Of a stretch of DNA of 57,914 nucleotides, positions 47,147 through 56,112 are shown piece by piece; positions within the stretch are counted from its first letter, which is position 1, and every line of letters begins with the position of its first letter. The translations under genes and the position numbers were made by a program. Under the pieces are notes generated by a model. It made no database searches. It saw nothing but the letters and a program-made list of their open reading frames with translations, and was not told the DNA's origin. Source of the DNA: an uncultured Alphaproteobacteria bacterium (GTDB taxonomy: Bacteria; Pseudomonadota; Alphaproteobacteria; Micavibrionales; Micavibrionaceae); contig CAMLMM010000004.1 of NCBI GenBank assembly GCA_946481105.1, positions 1 to 57,914 of the forward strand, written 5' to 3'.

Positions 47147-47698
47147 ATGCACGACCAGGTCGACATGACAGATACGATAAAAAGGGCTGTGGCAGGTGAT
47201 GCCAGCGCCTTTCGTGATGTTCTGGATGCGCATTATATGATTGTATACCGCATGGCGTATCGCTGCTGCGGCAACAAAACGGATGCCGAGGATATAACGC
47301 AGATGACTTGCCTGAAACTGGCGCAGAATATCGGAAGCTTTAAGGGCGATTCAGCCTTCACCACGTGGCTTTATACCGTGGTGCTGAATACGTCCCGTGA
47401 CTGGCTGCGGTCGCAGGGACGTCATGAGCGCGGCGCGGTAGAAATCGGCGTTGTAGAGAATATTGTTACCACGCTCGGCACACCGGAACAGACACTCGAA
47501 CAGAAACAGAAAATGGATATGATCCGCGCGTTGCCAGAGGTCGAACGCGAAGCCATCTGGCTGGTCTTCGGCGAAGGCATGTCGCACAAGGATGCCGCTG
47601 CCGTGATGGGCTGCGCCGAGGGGACGATTTCCTACCGTATTCACGAAGCTCGCAAAAAGCTTGACGCCCAGCAGGATGGAGGCCGCAAACATGGATGA
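47147..47698 (+). CDS. ECF-family RNA polymerase sigma factor
   Basis: A 183-residue group 4 sigma factor (177 from the ATG at 47165). Region 2 is AFRDVLDAHYMIVYRMAYRC through NTSRDWLRSQGR, with DAEDITQMTCLKL. Region 4 is LPEVEREAIWLVFGEGMSHK with the helix-turn-helix AAVMGCAEGTISYRIHEARK. It should direct polymerase to envelope- or stress-related promoters, probably including its own. Its last eight bases overlap the vWA gene, which may encode its anti-sigma. Confidence 0.95.
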   Translation: MHDQVDMTDTIKRAVAGDASAFRDVLDAHYMIVYRMAYRCCGNKTDAEDITQMTCLKLAQNIGSFKGDSAFTTWLYTVVLNTSRDWLRSQGRHERGAVEIGVVENIVTTLGTPEQTLEQKQKMDMIRALPEVEREAIWLVFGEGMSHKDAAAVMGCAEGTISYRIHEARKKLDAQQDGGRKHG

Positions 47699-49814
47699 AA
47701 ATGCCCTGAAACAGCTGTTTGATGCCGATGACATTCCCGCCCCGGACGCCAATGCGCGCAAGGTTCACCTGAATCTGGCGGTGGCCGAATTTGAAAAAGT
47801 GCAAAAAAATGCAAAAACTTCCCAAGGAAATGGTTTTTTCGCCCGTCTGATATCCAGACAACCCCTACAGAGGAGCGAAAAAATGAGTTTTTCCCAGAAA
47901 AAGATAGTTTATGGCGGGCTGGCGACAGCTTGCGTGGCGTTAATGGTATTTGCCACCTTGCCGAAAGTGACCGAGCAGGCTACGGAGCGTATTAGCGCAC
48001 AACTGGCTGTTTCACCAGAGGCAGATAGTGCAGATAAGCAAATTGTTGCAGAGAAAAAAGTCAAAACTGAATTCAGGGAGATGGAGAAGGCTGCCGCCCC
48101 TGCGGCGACCCCGCCTTTAATGGATGGTGGCGCTGGTGGTTCTGTACAGGGTTTGGCGATGGCCCCGGTTCCGGTAGAACGGCGCATGATGGCGAAGGAT
48201 ATGGCCGTGGCCACGGAGGCCATGCCCGCACCGTCCATGCCAGCTGGTCAGATGGTACAAAATTATATGGTCAATCCGGTAATCGCCGATTATCCAGGCA
48301 TGGCGCAGCAGGAATTTGGACGCGATAATTTTGAGCATGTCGCGCAGAATGCCATTCATCAGGTCAAGACCGACCCGGTGTCCACGTTTTCAATCGATGT
48401 GGATACGGCGTCGTATTCCTTTATGCGATCGAGCCTGAATCAGGGACTTCTGCCGCAAGTGGATGCGGTGCGTATCGAAGAACTGATCAATTATTTCGAT
48501 TACGATTACCCGTTGCCGCAGACCAAGGAACAGCCGTTCACCACCAATGTCGTGCTGACCCCGTCCCCATGGGGTGATGGCAAGCAGTTGATGACGGTCG
48601 GTATTCGCGGGTATGATATTCCGAAGACGCAGATGCCGAACAGCAATCTGGTGTTCCTGCTGGATGTATCCGGGTCGATGAATGAACCGAACAAGCTGCC
48701 GCTGCTCAAGCAATCGATTTCGATGCTGCTGGATACGCTGAAACCAACCGACACGGTATCCATCGTGGTATATGCGGGTGCGGCCGGTACAGTTTTGCCA
48801 CCTACAAAGGTGCAGAATAAAGCCAGTATTCTGGCGGCGCTGCAAAACCTGCAGCCGGGTGGCGGCACCGCCGGGGCGGAAGGTATCCGCCAGGCGTATC
48901 AACTGGCCGAAGTCAATTTCGACAAGAATGCCGTGAACCGGGTTATTCTGGGGACAGATGGCGATTTTAATGTCGGCATTACCGATCCGGAAGAACTGAA
49001 AAATTTTGTATCCCGTGAAAAGGACAAAGGCATATTCCTGTCTGTCCTTGGTTTTGGTCGCGGCAATTATAATGACGAGATGATGCAGAAGCTGGCCCAG
49101 AACGGCAATGGCGTTGCGGCGTATATCGACAATCTGAACGAGGCGCGCAAGGTTCTGGTTGAAGAGGCTACGTCCACGTTGTTCCCGATTGCCAAGGACG
49201 TGAAAATCCAGGTGGAGTTCAACCCGGCGATTGTGGCCGAATACCGTCTGGTCGGGTATGAAACGCGCGCCCTGAAAACCGAAGACTTTAACAATGATAA
49301 GGTCGATGCGGGTGATATAGGTGCGGGCGCTGAAGTCACCGCGATTTACGAACTGACCCCGGTTGGTGGTAAAACCGCGATTGATCAAAGCCGTTATGCC
49401 GATAAAATCCTACCGAAAAAGGAAACAGCAAGTGAGCTGGCCTTTGTAAAAATCCGTTACAAACTGCCGGATGCGAATGAGAGCAAATTGATTACCACCC
49501 CTGTCACCAAAGATCAGCGTGAACAGATTACGCCTTTGATATCACAGGAAACCAACTGGGCAGTGGCGGTGGCCAGCTTTGGCCAGTTCCTGAAAGGCGG
49601 GATGTATAATGGCCGCATGACGATAGATGATATCATCGCCCTCGCGCAGGCCAATAAAGGGAATGACCCGTACGGTTATCGCGCCGAATTTATCAATCTG
49701 TTATATCTGGCCAAGTCGGCGCAGGGACTTCAGCCCCAACCGGGCGGGCAGGGCGTCGTTATCCCGGCTCCGGAGCCTATGCCTTACCCTTACCCGGTGC
49801 CGCAGACACGTTAA
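47691..49814 (+). CDS. Membrane vWA (YfbK-like) protein with possible anti-sigma N-terminus
   Basis: A 707-residue protein from the ATG at 47691, which overlaps the sigma stop (ATGGATGA). Residues 1-70 are cytoplasmic and acidic-to-helical (MDENALKQLFDADDIPAPDA), a membrane helix follows at about 73-91, and the rest is periplasmic: an Ala/Pro/Met-rich linker, the YfbK-type segment STFSIDVDTASYSFMRSSLN, and a von Willebrand A domain with the metal site DVSGS at 325-329, then GTDGDFNVGITDPEEL. The C-terminal part matches the DUF3520 tail. Coupling to an ECF factor and the topology suggest that the N-terminus binds the sigma factor; no classic zinc anti-sigma motif is present. Confidence 0.85.
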   Translation: MDENALKQLFDADDIPAPDANARKVHLNLAVAEFEKVQKNAKTSQGNGFFARLISRQPLQRSEKMSFSQKKIVYGGLATACVALMVFATLPKVTEQATERISAQLAVSPEADSADKQIVAEKKVKTEFREMEKAAAPAATPPLMDGGAGGSVQGLAMAPVPVERRMMAKDMAVATEAMPAPSMPAGQMVQNYMVNPVIADYPGMAQQEFGRDNFEHVAQNAIHQVKTDPVSTFSIDVDTASYSFMRSSLNQGLLPQVDAVRIEELINYFDYDYPLPQTKEQPFTTNVVLTPSPWGDGKQLMTVGIRGYDIPKTQMPNSNLVFLLDVSGSMNEPNKLPLLKQSISMLLDTLKPTDTVSIVVYAGAAGTVLPPTKVQNKASILAALQNLQPGGGTAGAEGIRQAYQLAEVNFDKNAVNRVILGTDGDFNVGITDPEELKNFVSREKDKGIFLSVLGFGRGNYNDEMMQKLAQNGNGVAAYIDNLNEARKVLVEEATSTLFPIAKDVKIQVEFNPAIVAEYRLVGYETRALKTEDFNNDKVDAGDIGAGAEVTAIYELTPVGGKTAIDQSRYADKILPKKETASELAFVKIRYKLPDANESKLITTPVTKDQREQITPLISQETNWAVAVASFGQFLKGGMYNGRMTIDDIIALAQANKGNDPYGYRAEFINLLYLAKSAQGLQPQPGGQGVVIPAPEPMPYPYPVPQTR

Positions 49815-49823
49815 GGAGATTTT

Positions 49824-50888
49824 ATGAAACTATCCGGCTGGTTGTTGGCCCTGACATTCTTCACCGCTTGCCCTTCACCGGGGCAGGCGGCTGAGCTTTA
49901 TTTATTCTCAGATATTAAAATGAGTTCAGAGACACTGGAGAAAGGGTTGAGCAAACCGTTTGTTGACGGGATGGTTTATGTTCTGACATGGGCGGATGCC
50001 GAGCAGGAAGAGGGGAAGTTCAATTGGACTGATCTGGATGCGGCCTTCGATACAGCCATCAAGAATGGCAAGAAAATCAATCTGCGTTTGTATCCAACAC
50101 ATCTGGAGTTAGTACCGGGGTGGGTCATTGCCAAAGGGACAAAGACATATTTGGCTCCGGCTATAGAAAAAAACGGGCAGAAAATTAATGATGCTCTTCC
50201 ATGGGATAGAGTTATGATTGCCGAGTGGACTGAGTTCCTGGCACAATTATCTGAACATCTGCAGTCCAAAAAGTATATGGATCATCTGGCTTATATCGGT
50301 GAAGGCGAGGGCAGCAACCAAGTGCATTTTGCCGTGCGCGGCTGTTCAAGCGGATATATGGATACTATCAAGTTTGATTGGGATGCCTATATGGACGCCA
50401 GTGTGAATAAAACCCGCACGCTCTTGACGCATTTTCCAGGGGCCACGGTTCAGGTCATGGCGCCCCCGGAGAATATGTGTGCGGGCGATAACCGAGCCAG
50501 TGAATTTTTTAATTCATTTATGGGCAAAATGGGGAAAGACGCCAAGCGCCTGATGATTGTCGGTCCAGACCTCACCGCCAAGGGAAGCGAGCGGTTGGAT
50601 AATCTGGGATTATCGATTGGCGAAAACCGCATGGGAACCAAGTTTATCTGGTCCAAGATTGCCGATGGCAAAAAGTTTTTTAACGGTACGATGGAAGAGG
50701 CGGTATGCCAGGCTTTGACGCGTTACCGCGCTGAATATATTGAGGCGTTCCTGCTGGATATCAGTTTCGGACGCTACGGTAAGGGCGCAGAAATTCAGGA
50801 TGCCCTGATGGCCGCGCATAACGGGTCAACGGGCATGTGCAATATATCGATGCCTGATGCTAAACAACTTCCAGGTCAGGGTAAGTAA
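49824..50888 (+). CDS. Secreted TIM-barrel-like protein (glycoside hydrolase-like)
   Basis: A 354-residue protein with a signal peptide (MKLSGWLLALTFFTACPSPG, likely cut after GQA). The mature part opens FVDGMVYVLTWADAEQEEGK, FNWTDLDAAFDTAIKNGKKI and NLRLYP, strongly reminiscent of the start of beta-galactosidase/GH42-like barrels, and has an acidic YIGEGEGSN that could hold a catalytic Glu. I cannot place it in a GH family. It follows the vWA gene by nine bases with an AAGGAG site, so it belongs to the ECF operon. Its 3' end overlaps the convergent gene by 29 bases. Confidence 0.7.
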   Translation: MKLSGWLLALTFFTACPSPGQAAELYLFSDIKMSSETLEKGLSKPFVDGMVYVLTWADAEQEEGKFNWTDLDAAFDTAIKNGKKINLRLYPTHLELVPGWVIAKGTKTYLAPAIEKNGQKINDALPWDRVMIAEWTEFLAQLSEHLQSKKYMDHLAYIGEGEGSNQVHFAVRGCSSGYMDTIKFDWDAYMDASVNKTRTLLTHFPGATVQVMAPPENMCAGDNRASEFFNSFMGKMGKDAKRLMIVGPDLTAKGSERLDNLGLSIGENRMGTKFIWSKIADGKKFFNGTMEEAVCQALTRYRAEYIEAFLLDISFGRYGKGAEIQDALMAAHNGSTGMCNISMPDAKQLPGQGK

Positions 50889-51684
50889 GGCAAGTTTCCA
50901 CCTTCTTCTGCTTCAGTGATGCAAGGTCCGGCACGGATCCATTATAAAACAGGACCGTCCTGCCGGGCCAGCCACCAGAATTGGCAAGCAGCGATGTCAT
51001 CTTGCGCCAGGCTGTTTCTTCGTAAATTGCATTGCAGCCAAAATGCGGGGGGATACCCAGACCTGGCGTGAAAGGCCCATCATGCAAGGCGGCCCCATTG
51101 AAATCGTGTTGCAGATTAACGATGCGTACCGCATTCATACGCACATTGCCGGTATGGCCTTTGGCAGCGTTGGCGTGGTTGATGGCACGTTCCAGCCCGT
51201 TAAAAAAACCGCCGCGAGCAACTGCGACGAAGGCATCGGTAATAGGTGGTTGCGCAAGGAGTGCGTCCGCCAATGAGTGCGTAACAACACTGATGGCATG
51301 CTCATCGGCGAAGCTTACGACCTTGCCCCTCATTTCCTGAGCCAATGTTCTGGCTTTAGCAAAAGCATCATTGTCGTTGCCGATAACGAAATGCACGTCA
51401 GCATCATTGTCGCGGTATGATTGTATCAAATCAGCATTTTGCGGGGTGTCGCTGGCGCGGTTAAAGACAAAAACGGGCTTTTTGTTTAGTAAGGCGCAGG
51501 CGCGCATTAATTCAGGCACGCTTTCGCCATCAACGCCGCCTGGATAGATAATATGGCGTTCATCAACGCCAGTCAGCAGGCTCTGCGCAATGCGCCGCTT
51601 GGTCTGGTCATGGACAACAATAATATTTGTCCCGAGGGCAAAAACCTTCTCGACGACGGGGGCCGGTAAAACTGACATACACAC
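50860..51684 (-). CDS. Unknown protein, faintly PLP fold-type II-like
   Basis: A 274-residue soluble protein with no membrane segment. One part (NDADVHFVIGNDNDAFAKAR, then TLAQEMRG) and another (ITDAFVAVARGGFFNGLERA) recall the threonine dehydratase/synthase fold (GAEV...DEAKARA; PDAVVVPVGGGGLIAGIA), but the PLP-binding lysine region and the Gly-loop are not intact. If related, it is a degenerate or repurposed member. It is the last of three minus-strand genes of unknown function. Confidence 0.6.
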   Translation of the reverse strand: MCMSVLPAPVVEKVFALGTNIIVVHDQTKRRIAQSLLTGVDERHIIYPGGVDGESVPELMRACALLNKKPVFVFNRASDTPQNADLIQSYRDNDADVHFVIGNDNDAFAKARTLAQEMRGKVVSFADEHAISVVTHSLADALLAQPPITDAFVAVARGGFFNGLERAINHANAAKGHTGNVRMNAVRIVNLQHDFNGAALHDGPFTPGLGIPPHFGCNAIYEETAWRKMTSLLANSGGWPGRTVLFYNGSVPDLASLKQKKVETCLTYPDLEVV

Positions 51685-51722
51685 ACCTTTAGTTTATATT
51701 TTTATTCGTTTTAAATTTCTTG

Positions 51723-52817
51723 TCAGCGGAAGGGGTTCACTGGCAAAACAGCCGTTAAATTACGCAGAGTGGACATATCCGGGCCTTCCCTGTGCAGCAT
51801 CGCCACGTAAACTTCACCGGGTTGTGGGGCCGGAGGCATTCCAGCACGCGTTTCGTATGAAACATCCAGCCTGCGGCAGAGCATATCGCGTATTCCAATA
51901 TCATATGTGGGGTGATTTTCACCGGGCTTGTTTTGGGCGGTGCAGGTAAATATCTCGAACAATGTCAGTGGCCCGTCCTTGTTCATTTTATGCAACATAT
52001 GCCAAGTGGCCCGAGGGAGGAGAACAAGCGCAGAATTTACATGGCCGTTCCGGACACCTGTTATTACTTCGGCGGAACCCGTCAGGTGAACAAGGTCGCC
52101 CGGCTGGATACCGGCCATTTGCGGCACTGTATATGTCTTTTCATTTGCACCTTTCAGGTAAGTCAACCCATTAGCCAATTTGACTTCGCGCACAGTTATA
52201 TGTGTCGATTTATCCCACTGATTTGTAATTCTATCAAAATGAAGTTTTGCCTTGATAGTCGCCGAATTTGCAAGGACACTGGCAATATCAATTGCGCTAT
52301 AGTTATCCAGATTATGTGTCGGCTTCAGTGCTGGAAGGGGAGCTATACACTTGTCGGCTTCTCTCAGGCAGGTTTGCGCATATTTTAACCGCTGATAGAA
52401 AGAGCCGGAGTTCTGAAGGCATTCGATGTCGACAGATTTATTGGGATCAAACAGGTCGCGGGCCTGAGGAAATGGGAGAACTATATTTTTGCCACGGGCT
52501 TGTTCTTCCAGCTTTATTAATTCAGCGCAAAGGGGAAAATCTTCAACTTTTGGATATTGGAGGCGAAACAGCACCTTTAAATATCTGTCTTCGACAGGAT
52601 TTGGCAGTGTGCCGTCTTGCTGTTCGCGGTTCCACAACGCGGCAAGCACATCTGCAAATTTAGGCGGCGTCATAAGAGTCGTTGCGGCGTTAAAGCCTAT
52701 TTTGGCCGTGACGGGGGTGGTATCAACTTTGGGCGGGATATATAGGGCGGATTCTGCCCCGTTTGCGCGCGGCGGATATGCGCGGGTATTATCAATGTTT
52801 TGTGCGAGTGACTGCAT
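51723..52817 (-). CDS. Unknown protein (cluster gene B)
   Basis: A 364-residue soluble protein from the ATG at 52817 (CGAGG upstream). It has a helical N-terminal half with a repeated-looking motif VEDRYLKVLFRLQYPKVEDF and a more beta-rich C-terminal half (TVPQMAGIQPGDLVHLTGSA, NSALVLLPRATWHML). Parts correspond in order to gene C upstream (KMMRILFYRTFPDTNKF; FQLGQAFIARVKEGS; AVLPLSQHAKNLLF), so the two are probably distant paralogues. No known domain, signal peptide or membrane helix was found. Confidence 0.65.
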   Translation of the reverse strand: MQSLAQNIDNTRAYPPRANGAESALYIPPKVDTTPVTAKIGFNAATTLMTPPKFADVLAALWNREQQDGTLPNPVEDRYLKVLFRLQYPKVEDFPLCAELIKLEEQARGKNIVLPFPQARDLFDPNKSVDIECLQNSGSFYQRLKYAQTCLREADKCIAPLPALKPTHNLDNYSAIDIASVLANSATIKAKLHFDRITNQWDKSTHITVREVKLANGLTYLKGANEKTYTVPQMAGIQPGDLVHLTGSAEVITGVRNGHVNSALVLLPRATWHMLHKMNKDGPLTLFEIFTCTAQNKPGENHPTYDIGIRDMLCRRLDVSYETRAGMPPAPQPGEVYVAMLHREGPDMSTLRNLTAVLPVNPFR

Positions 52818-52888
52818 GGAAACCTCGTGTTTCAACGGAGGGTTATGTATCATGCGTCAAATTATTATGCAAACAAAAAAGAAGAAAA

Positions 52889-53944
52889 TTACATTCCTAT
52901 ACGTCGCGGCCCGCTACCAAACTGCGAGTCTTCCCCCTGCTGGGAAAATTGAGGGGTGGCCAGGTAAGACTTGGGTGGATCAAAAAGCAGGTTTTTGGCA
53001 TGCTGAGAAAGCGGTAATACAGCCTCGGTATCAATCCGGGAACCTTCTTTCACGCGGGCAATAAAGGCCTGACCTAACTGGAATGGGGTTTCCTGTGGTT
53101 TGCCTTCGATCTCAAGCTCCCCGTTCCTGCCTGTAACGCTCTGTACAGCGATGTTGAATCTATCAACACCCGTCAGTATATCGGGGCGTGGTTTACCTAC
53201 CTCAATGATGCGTCCGCATAAAAAGCTGGCGTTTTCCTGGCCATTCAGAAATTGATCTACGGTTGCGCCGCCGCTTGTAACAACTTGTTTGAAGCCTTCG
53301 TTATTTTGCGGGGTGGTGTCACTGAGAAATTCGGCCAGATCAATATTACCTTTGGCTGCGTTAATCAGTTCCAGCAATTCCTGACGGTCGTAGGTTGGCA
53401 TGGCGCTGGCCTTGAAGTCAGCGGAAAGGCCCGAGCCACGCTCCAGGAATTCGGCATTCATGTCCACTGCCGCCTGTTCAGCCTGCTTTATCACGTAATT
53501 AATGCGGTGGAAAAACAGAGGTTTGAACTCTACGCCGCCGAGTTCAAATTTCTCGGTTACATCAAGGACGTCCCGGTCGGGCATGACAGGACGGCTGGTG
53601 CCATAGTTTGTATGCGCCTCAAAAGCTTCACTGAAAAGATCGCGGATAAATTTATTCGTATCAGGAAAGGTGCGGTAGAATAAAATCCGCATCATTTTAT
53701 CCTGATGGACAGTAGGTTCCTGTGCGGTGTCATCATAGCGGGACAGCACTTTATTATATAATGTGAAGAAAAATTCCGCCGGAGCCCCTTCGGGATAGGT
53801 TGCCTTGAGTAATTTTGCGAGCATGCGGTATTCATGGGATGGCATATCCAGAGCTTTCGACTCGCAGGCATTCAGCAATTTGTTAAACTGGGCATCAAAG
53901 AATCGGGGATGAGGGCGTTCATGTTCAGCACGCAGTGTACGCAT
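52889..53944 (-). CDS. Unknown protein (cluster gene C)
   Basis: A 351-residue soluble protein starting with GGGAGG upstream of its ATG. The N-terminal half is helical with HQDKMMRILFYRTFPDTNKF, the C-terminal half beta-rich (ASFLCGRIIEVGKPRPDIL, VQSVTGRNGELEIEGKP). It resembles gene B in order of motifs. A perfect 8-bp inverted repeat lies 26 bases upstream of the start. Function is unknown. Confidence 0.65.
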   Translation of the reverse strand: MRTLRAEHERPHPRFFDAQFNKLLNACESKALDMPSHEYRMLAKLLKATYPEGAPAEFFFTLYNKVLSRYDDTAQEPTVHQDKMMRILFYRTFPDTNKFIRDLFSEAFEAHTNYGTSRPVMPDRDVLDVTEKFELGGVEFKPLFFHRINYVIKQAEQAAVDMNAEFLERGSGLSADFKASAMPTYDRQELLELINAAKGNIDLAEFLSDTTPQNNEGFKQVVTSGGATVDQFLNGQENASFLCGRIIEVGKPRPDILTGVDRFNIAVQSVTGRNGELEIEGKPQETPFQLGQAFIARVKEGSRIDTEAVLPLSQHAKNLLFDPPKSYLATPQFSQQGEDSQFGSGPRRIGM

Positions 53945-53969
53945 AAACTTGCCTCCCTTATTTAATTAG

Positions 53970-53989
53970 TATGGCAATAATTTGCCATA
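53970..53989. promoter_or_regulatory. Inverted repeat TATGGCAA-TAAT-TTGCCATA
   Basis: A perfect 8-bp dyad with a 4-base spacer, 26 bases upstream of cluster gene C (minus strand) and 190 bases before dnaG. It has the size of a dimer-binding operator and overlaps the likely promoter of gene C. Confidence 0.5.
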
Positions 53990-54178
53990 TTATCTTATGG
54001 TTGTGCAACAAAATTTACAAAATGAGCTGTTAAACCTCTTTTATAAGGACTTAATGAAATAAGCATTAACGCATGTACGCATTCTGCCAAAATTTCCACA
54101 TTTTTATAAAAATGGCTAAAACCAAGGCGATTGCGCGATTTTTCTTCTTTTTTCCGGGAAATCGGGTAGAACGTACAA

Positions 54179-56020
54179 ATGTCCATTTCACCACGTTTTA
54201 TGCAGGATCTTCGCGATCGCCTGACCCTTTCCGAGGTCATTGGGCGACGGGTGAAGCTGACCCGTGCCGGACGCGAATTTAAAGGGTGTTGCCCGTTTCA
54301 CCGGGAAAAAAGCCCGTCTTTCTATGTGAATGATGAAAAGCAGTTTTTCCATTGCTTTGGCTGCGGCGCGCATGGCGATGTGCTGGGCTTTACCATGCGG
54401 CACGATAATCTGTCGTTTATCGAGGCGGTCGAGGCGCTGGCCCCACAGGCCGGGATGGAAGTCCCGAAACAGAGTTTTCAGGATCAGGAACAGGACCGGC
54501 AGGAAAAAGGACTCTATGCGCTGTGCGAAGAAACGGCGCGGTGGTTCGAGGCGCAGCTGCATGATCGCCGCAACGCGAGTGTGCTCGATTATGTTGCCGG
54601 ACGCGGATTATCACCCGATATCATCAATTCATTTCGGTTGGGATATGCGCCATCAGAAGAGCAGGCACTGCGCCGTCATCTGAAAGAGCAAGGATACACT
54701 GATGCGCAGATGCTGGAGGCCGGAGTCATCAAGGCATCCACGAAGGGCACCGAACCATATGCGTTTTTCCGTGACCGTGTGATTTTTCCGGTGACAGATG
54801 CACGGGGGCGTGTGGTTGCGTTCGGGGGCCGTATTCTACCGGACCATCTGCGTCCGCCATCGCGTGGTGATTTCAAGCCGCCGAAATATATCAACTCATC
54901 CGACACGCCGTTGTTTCATAAAGGGCGGCAGCTCTATGCCGGGCAGCATGCGCGGCTCGCAGCCAAGGATCATACGATTATTGTGGTTGAAGGATATATG
55001 GATGTTATCGCCTGTCATCAGGCTGGGTTCCGGGGGGCGGTTGCGCCGCTGGGGACCGCACTGACCGAAGAACAGATCGCGGTGTTGTGGAAGATGATAC
55101 CGCATGACACGAAAGAACCCGTGCTGTGTTTCGATGGAGATGAGGCGGGGTATCGCGCCGCGCTGCGTTCGGCAGATCGTGTTCTGCCGTTGCTGAAACC
55201 AAACCAGACGGTTCGCTTTGCATTTCTGCCCGAAGGGGATGACCCGGACACGTATATTCGTGATAACGGGACCGAGGCATTTAAGGGACTCGTCGGGCGG
55301 GCGTTGCCACTTGCGGAATTTTTATGGACGCATCATGTGGCCGGGAAAGCATTCACGACGCCAGAGGCACGCGCCGGACTTGCGGCGAAACTCGAAGAAC
55401 TCGCGTCGCGTATCCCGGAAAAAGATCTGCAATATCATTACCGTCAGATGTTCCGTGAAAAGCTTCGGTCGCTGCTGGGGCAGAACTGGCAGGGGGCTAA
55501 AAAACAGCAGGCGGAGATTGTCGTGCTGCCACCACTTGGGAAAAAGCGGGCGGATAATCTGCAGCCGCAGATTATGCTGGCAACACTTATTAATCATCCG
55601 GCAATTTATCCTTATATTGTCCATGAATGCAGCCGCCTGAATTTCGACGATTCTAGTCTCCAGAACCTCGCCTTTGAGGTGATTGAGATTCTGGAAAATG
55701 AAATCGAGTCGGAAAGTATCGATTCGCTTGACAGGGACGGTCTTCTGCACCACATAGATGGACGCGGATTTGCGGACAGGGCGGTCGAACTGTCGGAAAA
55801 CGAGAAACTTTTCCTTCATGCGGGGTTTGCCCGCGCCGGGACCGATAATGAAACGGCGCTGGCAGGATGGAAATCTGTGTGGAATCAATGGGATAAATCA
55901 TTGGAGGCGGATTTGCAGGTGGCCCGGGCCGCTCTGGCGCAGGCAATGACCCCTGAAAATGAGGAACGCATGCGCGCGCTGTTGCAATTACGTAGTGGCG
56001 GCGAATCGGCAAATGACTGA
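54179..56020 (+). CDS. dnaG: DNA primase
   Basis: A 613-residue primase that makes RNA primers at the replication fork. The CHC2 zinc domain (CCPFHREKSPSFYVNDEKQ, FHCFGCGAHGDVLGF) is followed by the catalytic core with the DnaG motif AFGGR, and the TOPRIM acid residues in VVEGYMDVIACHQAG and CFDGDEAGYRA. The C-terminal DnaB-binding region is helical. rpoD follows, as in the usual macromolecular synthesis operon, but the gene before it is not yqeY. Confidence 0.98.
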   Translation: MSISPRFMQDLRDRLTLSEVIGRRVKLTRAGREFKGCCPFHREKSPSFYVNDEKQFFHCFGCGAHGDVLGFTMRHDNLSFIEAVEALAPQAGMEVPKQSFQDQEQDRQEKGLYALCEETARWFEAQLHDRRNASVLDYVAGRGLSPDIINSFRLGYAPSEEQALRRHLKEQGYTDAQMLEAGVIKASTKGTEPYAFFRDRVIFPVTDARGRVVAFGGRILPDHLRPPSRGDFKPPKYINSSDTPLFHKGRQLYAGQHARLAAKDHTIIVVEGYMDVIACHQAGFRGAVAPLGTALTEEQIAVLWKMIPHDTKEPVLCFDGDEAGYRAALRSADRVLPLLKPNQTVRFAFLPEGDDPDTYIRDNGTEAFKGLVGRALPLAEFLWTHHVAGKAFTTPEARAGLAAKLEELASRIPEKDLQYHYRQMFREKLRSLLGQNWQGAKKQQAEIVVLPPLGKKRADNLQPQIMLATLINHPAIYPYIVHECSRLNFDDSSLQNLAFEVIEILENEIESESIDSLDRDGLLHHIDGRGFADRAVELSENEKLFLHAGFARAGTDNETALAGWKSVWNQWDKSLEADLQVARAALAQAMTPENEERMRALLQLRSGGESAND

Positions 56021-56057
56021 TACCTCTTTGTTTTTTCAAGAGAATCAGGTTAAATCA

Positions 56058-56083
56058 GCGAATCGAATCGGGGTATGATTCGC
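56058..56083. promoter_or_regulatory. Inverted repeat GCGAATC...GATTCGC before rpoD
   Basis: A perfect 7-bp dyad with a 12-base loop in the 92-base gap between dnaG and rpoD, ending 29 bases before the rpoD start. It might be an operator or an mRNA hairpin; RNA processing between dnaG and rpoD is known in E. coli. Confidence 0.35.
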
Positions 56084-56112
56084 GAAGCTTCGGAAAATGA
56101 CAGGCAGCGAGA

